NCBI GenBank assembly: GCA_035531755.1
Contig: DATKSK010000028.1
Coordinates: 1-64,000, forward strand
Origin: Acidimicrobiales bacterium
GTDB lineage: Bacteria; Actinomycetota; Acidimicrobiia; Acidimicrobiales; UBA8190
Direction of reading: 5' to 3'
DNA length: 64,000 bases
Below, one piece after another: positions 1 to 9,244 of the stretch. The notes beneath the pieces are model-generated. The model saw only the letters and a list, made by a program, of their open reading frames with translations. It was not told the DNA's origin and made no database searches. How positions within the stretch are numbered: the first letter of the stretch is position 1; the number at the start of each line of letters is the position of its first letter. Position numbers and translations under genes: made by a program.

Positions 1-523
1 CAAGCAGTTGTCGGCTCTCAGTTACCCGATAACCTTTCCAGGTCAAGGCTTACACGGTGAACTCTCACGAAGCAGAAAGTACTATCCATATATCTCCGGG
101 AAGGAGCAACTGGTCTGCAACACTGACCCGACAACCGCCATGCTTGTCAACATGTCGTGCTCTAGGAAGATCAGGCGGCACACCTTCTACTACTATGGGT
201 ACTTGTGGTTTGACAACACCCAGGGTTCCTCTTTCAATGGACCACCGTGGATCGAACTCAATCGGATCGGTGGTAACCAAGCACGACTCTGACAGAGCGG
301 TCCTTATCACGGGACAGGTTCACGGCACGGTGATCCGAGCCGTGCCTGATCGCGGGGTACGAAGATGGGGTCAACCTGGAGCGCCAGAGCTGAGGGCCGG
401 CCTTAGCGCCGGCGACGAGCGGCGCAGACTCCTGGTCAGAAACCGTCAGCACATTCTCCGGGTCGGGGAATAGGAACACAAGGGAGCGCTCACCATGCCA
501 CATCAGGTACACGGGGCACGCCG
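1..523. other. No recognisable gene
   Basis: Short overlapping open frames exist on both strands, but none shows a domain, signal peptide or convincing ribosome binding site. Base composition is clearly less GC-rich than most of the window. It is probably non-coding or degraded DNA of the island that ends at the tRNA-Arg near 3.4 kb. Confidence 0.4.
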
Positions 524-592
524 ATGAGGCGCCTACGGCCAGGCGCATCCAGCGGCCACGTGAAACTGAATTCTTTTGGTATCCTCGACGTT

Positions 593-1186
593 GTGGAAGA
601 GCCTCGGAAGAGCGCGCGACAGAAGCGAACAACCTCATCTTTTGCGCTTGTATTGGGGTTCACCGCGGCGCTGCTTCTCCTTTCCTGCAGTGCAGCTAAT
701 CTTGCTGGTTCGAAATCAGATTTGGAGACACGCGTACCTGATCCGAGGGACCTGGGCGAACACTGGGGCACGTTGTCGCCACTGCGATACATGGCCGATC
801 TAGAGCTCTTCAAGTGTGGGGGTTGCATGAACCCGGCACCCAGAGGGAGCGTGGCTTCCGCAAGCTTCCGTAATTCAATTACCGGTGCCACACTTGACAT
901 AGTTGTCACTTGGTCGCCGATGGCAAGAAGGTTCTTTATGGAACTCAAGAACGGCATGGGGTCTGGCGATCGAAGTTCTCCGTCTCCGCGCGGCAGCGCG
1001 GTAGTACCAGCTCCGCAAATGGGGACGATCGATCAGTTCGGATACGAATCGATCGCTACCGTGGACCATGTCCTCGTCTATTATGCTGAGTGCAATAGTT
1101 ACGTGGGCCATTTCACACTTGGCGGTATGGCTTCGAGTACTGAGGGGCTCCGCTTCGCTATGACTCGATTGTGTCATCCCCGTTGA
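593..1186 (+). CDS. Putative lipoprotein, unknown function
   Basis: I do not recognise the family. From the GTG at 593 the protein has 197 residues. It begins with a basic stretch (about residues 5-12), then a hydrophobic segment ending in the lipobox-like LLSC with Cys at residue 32, so a lipid-anchored exported protein is inferred. The mature part has a CGGC motif and further single cysteines. The frame is also open from an ATG at 524, which would put about 23 extra residues before the signal sequence; neither start has a strong ribosome binding site. Codon use is less GC-biased than in the genes beyond 3.5 kb, consistent with the transferred region that also holds the recombinase remnant. 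Confidence 0.5.
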   Translation: MEEPRKSARQKRTTSSFALVLGFTAALLLLSCSAANLAGSKSDLETRVPDPRDLGEHWGTLSPLRYMADLELFKCGGCMNPAPRGSVASASFRNSITGATLDIVVTWSPMARRFFMELKNGMGSGDRSSPSPRGSAVVPAPQMGTIDQFGYESIATVDHVLVYYAECNSYVGHFTLGGMASSTEGLRFAMTRLCHPR

Positions 1187-1370
1187 GGCATACGAGGTAT
1201 GCCAACGGTCCGGTTTCGCGAGGTGCAGTCGGCCCTTTGGTGTTGCCCCGCTTCCGTTGGACACGTGTCTCGATCCATGACCTCCCTGAGGTGATGAACA
1301 CCGCAGGCACTGGGAGTCGACGCACCCCTCAGAAAGATCGACCGGGCGGGGACACTCGACGACTCGAGTC

Positions 1371-1850
1371 CTATGCAGGTGCCTCAGGCGAGCCCGAGTC
1401 TTCGTCGCTTGACGCTGCCTCTGCGACCTCCACGATCCCAAACTCCATCTCGTTAACCGATTGAAACCGCAAGTGCTCCATCACCTCTTCCGCTGGGAGG
1501 TCGATCAACGGCTGAATGATCTGGAATTCCAAGAGCTCGCGACGAATATGCGCCTGTACGTCGATCCCTGTCCTATGTGTCTCTATGAGCTCTTGGCGTT
1601 CGGCGGCCGCTGCACTCACGTAGCCGACGCCCATGTCCGGCTTCATCGGCCACCAGCAGAGCCCAGCTGCCACAACCTCGACATCCAACGGAATCACCTC
1701 ACGGTGGAAGTGCTCTGCCCGAATCTGAGCTACGGCAAACGTTGTATCCATTGCGGCTTCAAAGCTTTCACCTAAGCGCAGCCGCGGCTGGATTCCGTGT
1801 CGGAGCGTCGAGATCGCTTCCTCGGATAGAAGTTCGTGCCAATCTTGCAT
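1371..1850 (-). CDS. Acidic hypothetical protein
   Basis: A 159-residue protein with no family I recognise. It is acidic, especially in the Glu/Asp/Ala/Ser-rich last 25 residues, with a mid-protein GLCWWPM stretch and no signal peptide or membrane segment. Protein-like composition and length argue for a real gene. Its ATG lies at 1848-1850, within a few bases of where similarity to serine recombinase begins on the opposite strand. The original 5' end may therefore have been removed by the same rearrangement. It belongs to the lower-GC island segment. Confidence 0.5.
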   Translation of the reverse strand: MQDWHELLSEEAISTLRHGIQPRLRLGESFEAAMDTTFAVAQIRAEHFHREVIPLDVEVVAAGLCWWPMKPDMGVGYVSAAAAERQELIETHRTGIDVQAHIRRELLEFQIIQPLIDLPAEEVMEHLRFQSVNEMEFGIVEVAEAASSDEDSGSPEAPA

Positions 1851-1852
1851 GC

Positions 1853-3424
1853 TCCCTGCCCGCCCAGCGAGATGCCTGTCTCCGCCGGGCGGCCGAACTG
1901 GGGGCCGACGTGGTCGACGAGTACCTTGACCGGGGGGAATCGGCCAAGACCACGGACCGCCCCAACTTCCTGCGCATGGTGCACCGCATCCAGCAGGCCC
2001 GTGACGTCGACGTCGTCATCCTGGACAAGATCAACCGCTTCGCCCGCAACCGCCGCGACGACGCCAATGTGCTCTTCGAGCTGCGCAAGGCGGGCTGCAA
2101 GCTTGTCTCGGTCAAGGAGAACATCGACGAGACCCCGGCCGGGACCCTCATGCACGGCATCCTGGCCACCATCGCCGAGTACGAGTCACGCAACAACGGT
2201 GCCGAAGCGCTGAAGGGGATGACCCGCAAGGCCCAGGTGGGGGGCACGCCGGGGCGGGCGCCGGTCGGCTACCGCAATGTGACGCGCATGGTCGAGGATC
2301 GACCGGTCAAGTTGGTGGAGATCGATCCAGAGCGGGCACCCCATGTGCGCTGGGCTTTCGAGGCCTACAGCACCGGGCAGTGGACGTTCACCACCTTGGC
2401 GCTGGCCCTGGCCGAGAGGGGCTTGAAGGCCCTCCCGCACGGGAAGAAGCCACCCGGGCCCCTGGCGCGTTCCATGGTCGGAGCCATGCTCAAGAACCGC
2501 TACTACATCGGGATCGTCTCGTTCGACGGTGCCGAGTACCCCGGCCGCCACGAGCCGCTCATCCCCGAGGCGCTCTTCGACCAGGTCCAACACCAGCTCG
2601 AGACGGCTGCCACTGCGGGCGAGAAGCGCCGCATCCATCACCACTACCTGAAGGGCACCCTCTTCTGCGACAGCTGTCACAACCGGTTGTGCTTCAGTCA
2701 GCCTAGGGGCCACGGAGGGACCTATCGCTACTTCTACTGCATCGGCCGCCAGATGAAGCGAGCGGACTGCCTCCAGTCCCATGTGCCGGTCGACCTGCTC
2801 GAAGACGAGGTGCTCGCTCTCTACGAGGCGCGCATCGCACAGCTGGCGCCCCAGAACCGCCAGATGATGATGGATGGGGTGCGCCACCAGATCGAACGGT
2901 TCCACGAACAGGCAGGGCCCCAGCGGGCCTGGGCAGAGAAACAAGTGGCTGAACTCGAGGAGCAGCGCCGGCGGCTGGCCCGGGGAGTTGTGGAGGGATC
3001 GATCCCCGGCGATCTAGCCAAGGCGGAACAGGCTCGGATCCGAGACGAACTGGCGGGGGCCCGGCGCACCGTGGCCACGGCGCAGGCCGAGTATCCCGGC
3101 TTCGAGTGGCTCTTGGAGCGAGCCCTGGAGGTGGCGGAGCGCTGTGCTGAGATCTACCGCTCCGGCGGACCGCACGTTCGCCGGCTGCTCAATCAGGCGT
3201 TCTTCAAGATGATCTTCGTCCGGGACCGCCAGGTCGAGGACCTCGAGCTGAAAGAGCCCTGGAAGACCTTCTTCGACCCCCGGTTCGCCCGGGCCATGGC
3301 CAGGAGCGCCGAGAACCCCGGTGTCCCTCTCGGGTCCCGGGGTTCGAGAATGTTCGAATTGGCGCCCCCGGCAGGATTCGAACCTGCGACGCACGGTTTA
3401 GGAAACCGACGCTCTATCCCCTGA
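1853..3424 (+). pseudogene. Large serine recombinase, 5'-truncated
   Basis: Large serine recombinases cut and rejoin attachment sites through an N-terminal serine. Here recognisable sequence begins at SLPAQRDAC, which normally follows the YxRVSS catalytic motif by some 20-30 residues; that motif is absent and the upstream frame is antisense of the 1371-1850 gene. What remains is most of the resolvase domain (DKINRFARNRRD; about 1853-2200), the recombinase domain (about 2225-2600), a zinc ribbon with CDSC near 2667 and later cysteines, and a charged coiled coil (about 2870-3110). The frame stays open to 3424, but the last 20 codons read backwards through a tRNA gene, so the native C-terminus probably ends earlier. 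Without the serine it cannot be an active recombinase. Confidence 0.75.
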
Positions 3425-3435
3425 GCTACGGGGGC
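3360..3435 (-). tRNA. tRNA-Arg (anticodon CCU)
   Basis: On the minus strand a complete cloverleaf reads from GCCCCCG at 3435 to an encoded CCA at 3362-3360. The 7-bp acceptor stem pairs GCCCCCG with CGGGGGC, followed by discriminator G. The anticodon loop TTCCTAA gives anticodon CCU, which decodes AGG as arginine. The T arm contains GGTTCGAATCC. The 27-43 pair is a T-T mismatch; the other stems pair well. The 3' end directly abuts the recombinase remnant, the usual arrangement of an element integrated at a tRNA 3' end. Confidence 0.93.
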
Positions 3436-3744
3436 CGGGGCACACAAACACTGTCCGCGACCAGCGCCAAGTATCCCACACGGCCCATGATCCCGATCGC
3501 GGTGTCGGCACGGTTGGGCCTGCTCCGATGATGCCCGCGACAGGCGCTCGGTTCCACGGATCGCACCATGACGGGAGCCGTCTCGGAGAGGCAGGCGCCG
3601 AGTGCGTCCGGCGAATTCGTTTCCCGAAGGGCCGCAACGGTGACGTCCGGTACAAGGCGGTCCTACGACTCGTCCTACGACTCCTCCTACGACTCGCCTG
3701 GTCTGCCGTCCTCGGGCGTCGGTCCGGCTGACGGTGAGCGACGG
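3436..3744. other. Intergenic region upstream of tRNA-Arg
   Basis: No gene is supported. The segment lies between the 3' end of the minus-strand hydrolase and the 5' end of the tRNA, so it should hold the tRNA promoter. Its only distinctive content is the 12-bp tandem repeat at 3661-3696. Confidence 0.5.
3661..3696. repeat. 12-bp tandem repeat, 3 copies
   Basis: Three head-to-tail copies of TCCTACGACTCG, the middle one ending in C instead of G. They lie in non-coding DNA downstream of the hydrolase stop codon. The function is unknown; it may only be replication slippage. Confidence 0.85.
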
Positions 3745-4599
3745 TCAGGTCTCGACGAACCGGCGCACGAAGGCGAGTGCCGTCTCGGCCACGTCCCGCC
3801 AGCCGCTGTCGATCGTGAGCGCGTGCCCGCGATTGGGTATCTCGACGATCTCGGTCACCCCCTCGTTCCTCTGCTGCCGCTTGAACGAGGCGTTGGCGAT
3901 GGCCCACGGCACGGTGTGGTCCTTCTCCCCGGAGATGACGAGCAGTGGCCCCCTGGCGGGGTTCTTCGTGTCGACCTTCGCCTCGGTCCACGGGTTGAGG
4001 TTCGCCGTCGCCGCCTCGAAGAGCGGGGCCCCCGGGGCCGGCACCGCGAACATGTCGTAGAGCTCCTTCGCCTCGTCCTCGCTGACGGCATTGGCGAACG
4101 AGTAGCGGAATTGGCCGTAGGTCAGCGGGACGGCTCGACCGTGGTTGGCGGGGTTGCCGAGCACCGGCGCCGACGACCGCAGCGCCGACACCGGGAGCGG
4201 CAACACGCCCCGGAACGGCGCGGGGTCGATGGCCACCGACACGGCGGCCAGCCCACGCCCCGCGAGTATCTGGGCGAGCAGGCCCCCGAAGGAATGGCCG
4301 ACGACGGCCGGCGACCGCTCGAGCTGCCTGATGATCTCTTCGAGGTGATCGGCCACCTGGCCGACGGTCTTGTGGGCGAAGACCTCCGGGTGGGCGTTGG
4401 CCTCCTCGACCGTCTCGGGGTCGTCCGGCCACCCCGGCGCCAAGGTCGTGAAGCCGGCGTCCTCGAAGAGCGCCCGCCACCGGTCCCAGCTGCTCGGGAG
4501 GAGCCACAGGCCGTGGACGAACACCACGGGTGCCAGACCCGACGCGTTCGCCCGGTTCACCTGGTCCATCTCGTGGTCGGTGATGGTCGGCATGGCCAC
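3745..4599 (-). CDS. Alpha/beta hydrolase
   Basis: A 284-residue soluble hydrolase of the alpha/beta fold. The oxyanion-hole HG pair is in VFVHG (about residue 29), the nucleophile elbow GHSFGG puts serine at about 103, an acidic residue lies in SGEKDH, and the catalytic histidine is in NRGHAL near residue 262. No signal peptide is visible, so it is cytoplasmic. The substrate cannot be told; esters or lactones are typical. The start is GTG at 4599 or ATG at 4593; an AGGAGG sits just upstream and its spacing fits the second better. It is transcribed alone, 138 bp downstream of the VOC gene. Confidence 0.85.
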   Translation of the reverse strand: MAMPTITDHEMDQVNRANASGLAPVVFVHGLWLLPSSWDRWRALFEDAGFTTLAPGWPDDPETVEEANAHPEVFAHKTVGQVADHLEEIIRQLERSPAVVGHSFGGLLAQILAGRGLAAVSVAIDPAPFRGVLPLPVSALRSSAPVLGNPANHGRAVPLTYGQFRYSFANAVSEDEAKELYDMFAVPAPGAPLFEAATANLNPWTEAKVDTKNPARGPLLVISGEKDHTVPWAIANASFKRQQRNEGVTEIVEIPNRGHALTIDSGWRDVAETALAFVRRFVET

Positions 4600-4736
4600 G
4601 CCACCTCCTGCACCGGGCCGGGGGGTCGGCCGAGGCGCAGCGTGGTCTCAGTCTTGCCGACCGGGCACGGACGCGCACCCCGTCCGAGGTGGTGCCGTTG
4701 GTCGGCTCCTGCAGGGCCGGCCCGACCCGGTACGCG

Positions 4737-5186
4737 TCAGGTGCGGTCGAACTCCCACCACTGCAGCTCGCACAGCATCGGCAGGAGGTAGCCGACGTAG
4801 ATCGAGTGGATCTTGATCGGCCCCCGGTCGTCGACGGCGAGGTCGATCAGGTCGACTCGCGGGTCCTTCTCCTTGAAGGCGGCCGCTCGGTCGCGGGCCG
4901 CCACCAGGTCGTCGAGGCCGGCCACGGCGAAGCCGAAATGGTCCATGCGCGGGCAGCGCATGGGGTCGTCCTCGGCGATCAGGAAGATGAACTGGTCCCA
5001 GTGGACGCACGACAGGATCAGGCGGTGGCGGTCTTCCGTCATGGTCGGCATCTCGTCGAAACCGAGGACCTCGCCCCAGAAGCGGCAGATGTCCGCCCGG
5101 TTGGCCTCGTCGAGCAGGTTCGCGGGCACGCTCACGGCCACGTGGTTGAAGCGGGGGTTCCCGGCCGGGTAGAAGGGATGGGGCAT
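4737..5186 (-). CDS. VOC (glyoxalase-fold) family protein
   Basis: 149 residues with the vicinal-oxygen-chelate pattern: an N-terminal FNHVAVSV strand supplying a possible metal-ligand histidine, a second repeat with MDHFGFAV, and C-terminal aromatic residues. Members are dioxygenases, isomerases or resistance proteins acting on small organic molecules; this one cannot be assigned a substrate. Its ATG overlaps the stop of the upstream alcohol dehydrogenase by one base (TGATG), so the two are probably translationally coupled and work in one pathway. It is the last gene of the MFS-ADH-VOC operon. Confidence 0.8.
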   Translation of the reverse strand: MPHPFYPAGNPRFNHVAVSVPANLLDEANRADICRFWGEVLGFDEMPTMTEDRHRLILSCVHWDQFIFLIAEDDPMRCPRMDHFGFAVAGLDDLVAARDRAAAFKEKDPRVDLIDLAVDDRGPIKIHSIYVGYLLPMLCELQWWEFDRT

Positions 5187-6265
5187 CAGGAGCCGACCTC
5201 CTGCTCGGCGGGCTCGGGCTGGCCGCCGGGCACGACCATGACCTTGCCGGCGATGCGGCCGCTGGCGAGCCCCTCCATGACAACACCCAGATCGTCCAGC
5301 ACGACGTCGCCGGGATCGATCAGCACGTCGATGGGCAGTGAGCCCGACGCCAGCAGTTCGAGGGCCCGGTCGAACCCGTCGGCGTCGTAGACGAACGAGC
5401 CGCTGACCGTGAGCTCGTTCAGGATCATGCGGTTGGGGTCGAACCGGGGGGCCTCCATCCCCGCCCCGACCAGCACCAGATGCCCGCCGCGCCGTAGCTG
5501 GTGGAAGCCGCTCTCCATGGCGGCCTTCTTCCCCGAGCACTCGAACACGACGTCCACGGCCCGGGGCGACTGGCGTTCGGGCTCCCATGGCGGATACGTC
5601 TCGACGTCGGCGGGATCGAGCACCTCGGACGCGCCCAGGTCCTCCGCCAGCTGCCGGCGACGCTCGCCGGGCTCCACCACCACCACCGGGCCGATGCCCT
5701 CGGCCACGAGTGCCGCGATCGTGAGCGCCCCGATGGGGCCGGCGCCGAAGACCATCGCCGCGTCACCGGGGGCGATCCCCGATCGGGTGATGCCATGCAG
5801 GGCGACGGCGAGGGGCTCGGCCAGCGCGGCGACGCGCGGCGACATGCCGGCGGGCAGCGCCAGCAGCGACCGCTCGTCGGTGAGGACGTACCCGGCGAAC
5901 GCGCCGCCCAGATCGCCGTCGATCGGCCCGGGGCGGCGGTCGCACTGCGACGGCTTGCCCTCCCGGCACCGACGGCACTCCCCGCAGCGCGGCGAGGGGC
6001 CGCACACCACGGCGTCGCCGGGCGACCACCGCTCGACGCCGTCACCCACGGCGGCCACCACGCCGGTGTACTCGTGGCCACCCACGGTCCCGGGCTTGCC
6101 CCACCCCTCGATCATGATGTGGAGGTCCGACCCGCAGATGCCGCAGTAGGCCACCTCGACGAGCACCTCGCCGGGGCCGGGCCGGGGCACGGGTCGGTCC
6201 TCCACGCCGATGTCACCGGGACGCCGGTAGACGGCGCAGCGCATCGTGTCGGGGAGGTCGGGCAT
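5186..6265 (-). CDS. Zinc-dependent alcohol dehydrogenase (MDR)
   Basis: A 359-residue medium-chain dehydrogenase that oxidises an alcohol or polyol with NAD(P). The catalytic zinc ligands are visible as CGICGSD (Cys 44) and GGHEY (His 64, Glu 65). The structural zinc site has four cysteines near 94, 97, 100 and 108. The Rossmann fold carries GAGPIG near residue 175. The pattern resembles sorbitol/threonine dehydrogenase-type members; the exact substrate is not evident. It lies 15 bp after the MFS exporter and overlaps the VOC gene by one base, giving a three-gene minus-strand operon. Confidence 0.88.
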   Translation of the reverse strand: MPDLPDTMRCAVYRRPGDIGVEDRPVPRPGPGEVLVEVAYCGICGSDLHIMIEGWGKPGTVGGHEYTGVVAAVGDGVERWSPGDAVVCGPSPRCGECRRCREGKPSQCDRRPGPIDGDLGGAFAGYVLTDERSLLALPAGMSPRVAALAEPLAVALHGITRSGIAPGDAAMVFGAGPIGALTIAALVAEGIGPVVVVEPGERRRQLAEDLGASEVLDPADVETYPPWEPERQSPRAVDVVFECSGKKAAMESGFHQLRRGGHLVLVGAGMEAPRFDPNRMILNELTVSGSFVYDADGFDRALELLASGSLPIDVLIDPGDVVLDDLGVVMEGLASGRIAGKVMVVPGGQPEPAEQEVGS

Positions 6266-6280
6266 GGCGACTCCTGAACG

Positions 6281-7879
6281 TCAGACGGTCTCGGGTACGA
6301 GCTCGCGGTCGGGCGGTGCGGCCGCGGGCCGGTACCCGGCCCGGCGGCGTGAGTAGAAGTCCTTGCGGCGCACCATGGCGGCGAACACCGCGCCCACGAC
6401 GACGGTGACGGCCCCCACGAGGAAGAGCTCGTTCATGCCCGCGATGAAGGCATGCCGGGCGGCGAGGACGAGGGCGGGCTTGCGCACCGAGGCCGACGAG
6501 GCGGCCGCGGCGGCGCGGGTGCCACCGGCCGCCACCCGGCGCGCCAGCTCGGGGGCGTTGTCCCCCGCCACCGTCTGCAGCGACGTCTGGAGCCGATGCT
6601 GGAAGACCGCGCCGATGGCCGCCACACCCGTGGCCACCCCGCCGATGCGGAAGGTGTTGCTGATCCCTGAGGCCATGCCGCTGCGTTGGGGCGGGACGAC
6701 CCCGAGGGCGATCTTGGCGATGGCCGGGTTGGCGAGCCCGATGCCCAGGCCCGCGACGAGGAAGCCGGGCAGCAGCGCCGTCCATCCCGACTGGACCGTG
6801 ATCCCCCGGAACAGCAGGAGGCCACCGGCGCACGTGGCGAGACCGACCCCGAGGGCGAGCCCGGCGGGCACCCGTTCGGTCAGCGGCCGCGACACGAGGG
6901 GGACGACGAACGACAGCAACGTGAGGGGCAGCAGCCTCATCCCGCCCTGCAGCGGCGAAAGGCCCAGGTCGTTCTGGAGGTAGAGCGTCACGTAGGGGAG
7001 CATGGCGAACATCCCGGCGCCCACGCAGAAGGTGGCGATGGACACGCCGATGAAGGCCGGTTTGCGGAACAACGACAGGTCGAACATGGGCCGGGGATGG
7101 CGCAGCTCGACGATGACGAAGGTGAGGAGCAGCACGAAGGCGGCGGCCAGCGTCGACACGATGGTCTTGCTCGCCCACCCGTCGTCGTTCCCCCGGGTGA
7201 TCCCGAGGACGAGGAGGAAGAGCCCGCCCGAGAACGTGAACAGCCCCGACCAGTCGAGGCTGGTGGCGTGGGTGTCCCCCACGTTCACCATCCGGCGCGA
7301 GATGGCGAGCGTGAGGACGCCGACGGGCACGTTCACGTAGAAGATCCACTGCCATCCGAAGTCGCTCGTGAGCGCGCCACCGACGAGCGGTCCCACCGCC
7401 ACCGCTCCTCCGACCGTCGCCCCCCAGGCGGCGATGGCCGCCGATCGCTCGGAACCCTGGAACTCCTGGCCGATCAGGGCCAGCGAGGTGGCGAACATGG
7501 CCGCGCCTCCGACGCCCTGCACGGCGCGCGACGCGACCAGGGCGGCGGGGGTCGACGACAGCCCGCAGGCGAGCGAGGCCAGGGTGAAGACACCGAGGCC
7601 GACCACGAAGATCCGCTTGCGGCCGAAACGATCCGCCAGGGACCCCTGGGTGAGGATGAGGGCGGCCAGGCTGAGGGCGTACGCCGAGATGACCCACTGC
7701 AGGTCGCTGAAGCTGGCGTGCAGCGACCGCTGCATGGTGGGCAACGCCACCTGGACGATGGTGATGTCCACGAGGAGCATGAACGTCGCCCCGCAGACGG
7801 CGATGAGCGTCCACCACCGCCGTGCGATCCCCCGGGCGCGTCCTGCTCCGGACGTGTGGGACGATCCCCTGGCGGCCAC
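6281..7879 (-). CDS. MFS exporter, DHA2 (14-TM) family
   Basis: A 532-residue membrane protein of the drug:H+ antiporter-2 group, which pumps hydrophobic compounds out using the proton gradient. Motif A appears as GSLADRFGRKR after the second helix, and motif C as the Gly/Pro-rich GPLVGG in helix 5. About 14 hydrophobic segments fit the EmrB/QacA topology. A loop of about 50 residues rich in Ala/Ser/Arg precedes the last helix. It leads the operon with ADH and VOC protein, so export or processing of one compound is possible but unproved. No regulator is adjacent. Confidence 0.88.
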   Translation of the reverse strand: MAARGSSHTSGAGRARGIARRWWTLIAVCGATFMLLVDITIVQVALPTMQRSLHASFSDLQWVISAYALSLAALILTQGSLADRFGRKRIFVVGLGVFTLASLACGLSSTPAALVASRAVQGVGGAAMFATSLALIGQEFQGSERSAAIAAWGATVGGAVAVGPLVGGALTSDFGWQWIFYVNVPVGVLTLAISRRMVNVGDTHATSLDWSGLFTFSGGLFLLVLGITRGNDDGWASKTIVSTLAAAFVLLLTFVIVELRHPRPMFDLSLFRKPAFIGVSIATFCVGAGMFAMLPYVTLYLQNDLGLSPLQGGMRLLPLTLLSFVVPLVSRPLTERVPAGLALGVGLATCAGGLLLFRGITVQSGWTALLPGFLVAGLGIGLANPAIAKIALGVVPPQRSGMASGISNTFRIGGVATGVAAIGAVFQHRLQTSLQTVAGDNAPELARRVAAGGTRAAAAASSASVRKPALVLAARHAFIAGMNELFLVGAVTVVVGAVFAAMVRRKDFYSRRRAGYRPAAAPPDRELVPETV

Positions 7880-8038
7880 CTGCCTCCTCCCGCCGGCGGG
7901 CTCCCCCCCGTGGCGCGGTCAGCAAACTCGGACCGAAAGTCTCCATCGTGGCGTTGCCCGTGTCCAGACCCGGCACCCGGCCCGTCGGGTCGGGGCGGGC
8001 CCGCGGGGCGGCCCTGCGGCCCTCGGTAGCCTTGCGGT

Positions 8039-8416
8039 GTGCGGTCCCCGACGACCTCTCGACGTGTGCTCAGGGTGCACGTGGCGGCGGCCGTCGTGGT
8101 GCCCGCGTGCCTGGCGCTCACCTGGTGGCAGGCCAGCAGGGCGGTGGGCGGGAACTCGCTCAGTTGGGCCTACACGTTCGAATGGCCGCTGTTCGCCGGG
8201 TACGCCGTGTACATGTGGTGGAAGCTCGTCCACGAGCCCGCGCCGGGCGCCACCGCCGAGGCGGCTGCCGGGCGCCCGCCGTCGGTCGACGGCGACGCCG
8301 CCGGGAGCCGGGCCGTGCCGACCGGCGACGGCCTGGGCACCGAGGACGACGAGCTGGCCGCCTACAACCGCTACCTGGCGGCGCTCAACGCCAGCGGCCG
8401 CCAGAAGCACTGGTGA
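8039..8416 (+). CDS. Small two-TM membrane protein
   Basis: 125 residues from a GTG start. Two hydrophobic segments (about 11-30 and 44-62) flank the conserved-looking WQASRAVGGNSLSW loop, and the second ends in YMWWKLVHE. A Gly/Ala/Asp-rich linker leads to the C-terminal YNRYLAALNASGR. I recall similar short proteins in high-GC actinobacteria, but no function is known to me. It stands alone, divergent from the MFS operon about 160 bp away, so that gap should hold both promoters. Confidence 0.75.
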   Translation: MRSPTTSRRVLRVHVAAAVVVPACLALTWWQASRAVGGNSLSWAYTFEWPLFAGYAVYMWWKLVHEPAPGATAEAAAGRPPSVDGDAAGSRAVPTGDGLGTEDDELAAYNRYLAALNASGRQKHW

Positions 8417-8675
8417 CCGGCCGGGACGATCACCCCGGCCGGCGAGCCCGGAGGCGACGGTAGAGACCGGGGCGCCCGACGGGCCCGCCGTGTTACAGCC
8501 GTGAAAAAAACTGCCGGCTGCTCTTGCGCCGGGACCGGCCGTCGACATCATTAGGGACATGAGGTTGGGACGTGCCACGAGGCCCGGGACGTGAGGACCG
8601 GCACGTGACGACCGGGACGATCCGGACCATGGAGACGGTGGGCCCGATGCCGCCCGGGGCCGGGAGCGGGGCTCC

Positions 8676-9191
8676 GTGAGCACACGCCCGGCACGGCCGC
8701 CGGTCGAGGTCCGCACCAGCCCGCGCCGGCGCAAGACGGCGAGCGGGTTCTGGCAGGACGGGCGCGTGGTCGTCGTCGTGCCGGCCCGCCTGTCCAAGGC
8801 CGACCGGATCGAGCTCGTCGACGGGCTCGTCGAGCGCGTCCTCGCCCAGCGCCCCCATGTCACCGCCTCGGACCGCGACCTGGCCCGGCGCGCCGCGGGG
8901 CTCGCCGACGAGTACCTCGGTGGTGTCCGGCCGGAGTCGATCAGGTGGGTGGGGAACCAGCAGCGGCGGTGGGGGTCGTGCACGTCGCGCACGGGCGAGA
9001 TCCGCGTCTCCGACCGGCTGCGGGTGGTCCCCGATTGGGTGCTCGACGCCGTCCTCGTCCACGAGCTCGCCCATCTGATCGAGCCGACCCACTCGCCGCG
9101 GTTCCGCCGGCTGGCGTCGCGCTACCCCCGGACCGCCGAGGCGGACACCTTCCTGGCCGGGTACACCCTCGGCCTCGAGACCACCGCCTGA
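8676..9191 (+). CDS. YgjP/WLM-like metallopeptidase
   Basis: 171 residues with the zincin signature: HELAH puts His 129, Glu 130 and His 133 at the active site, and a third histidine follows at about 139 in PTHSPRF. The NQQRRWGSC motif just before it is typical of the YgjP (former DUF45) family of predicted metal-dependent hydrolases. Members are cytoplasmic and their substrates are unclear. The start is GTG with GGGAG about nine bases upstream. The LLM oxidoreductase follows after about 50 bp and may be co-transcribed. Confidence 0.88.
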   Translation: MSTRPARPPVEVRTSPRRRKTASGFWQDGRVVVVVPARLSKADRIELVDGLVERVLAQRPHVTASDRDLARRAAGLADEYLGGVRPESIRWVGNQQRRWGSCTSRTGEIRVSDRLRVVPDWVLDAVLVHELAHLIEPTHSPRFRRLASRYPRTAEADTFLAGYTLGLETTA

Positions 9192-9244
9192 CCCGGCGCG
9201 TCCAGGCGAGCGCCGGGCACCCCGCAGACCGCGGTCCGCGTCCC

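Noticed and set aside
8-473. Two overlapping frames of 94 and 138 codons at the left edge
   Set aside because: No signal, domain or ribosome binding site, and composition unlike protein; likely chance frames in degraded island DNA.
3350-3424. C-terminal extension of the recombinase ending in LGNRRSIP
   Set aside because: These codons are the antisense reading of tRNA-Arg; this tail is a familiar artefact of frames running into tRNA genes.
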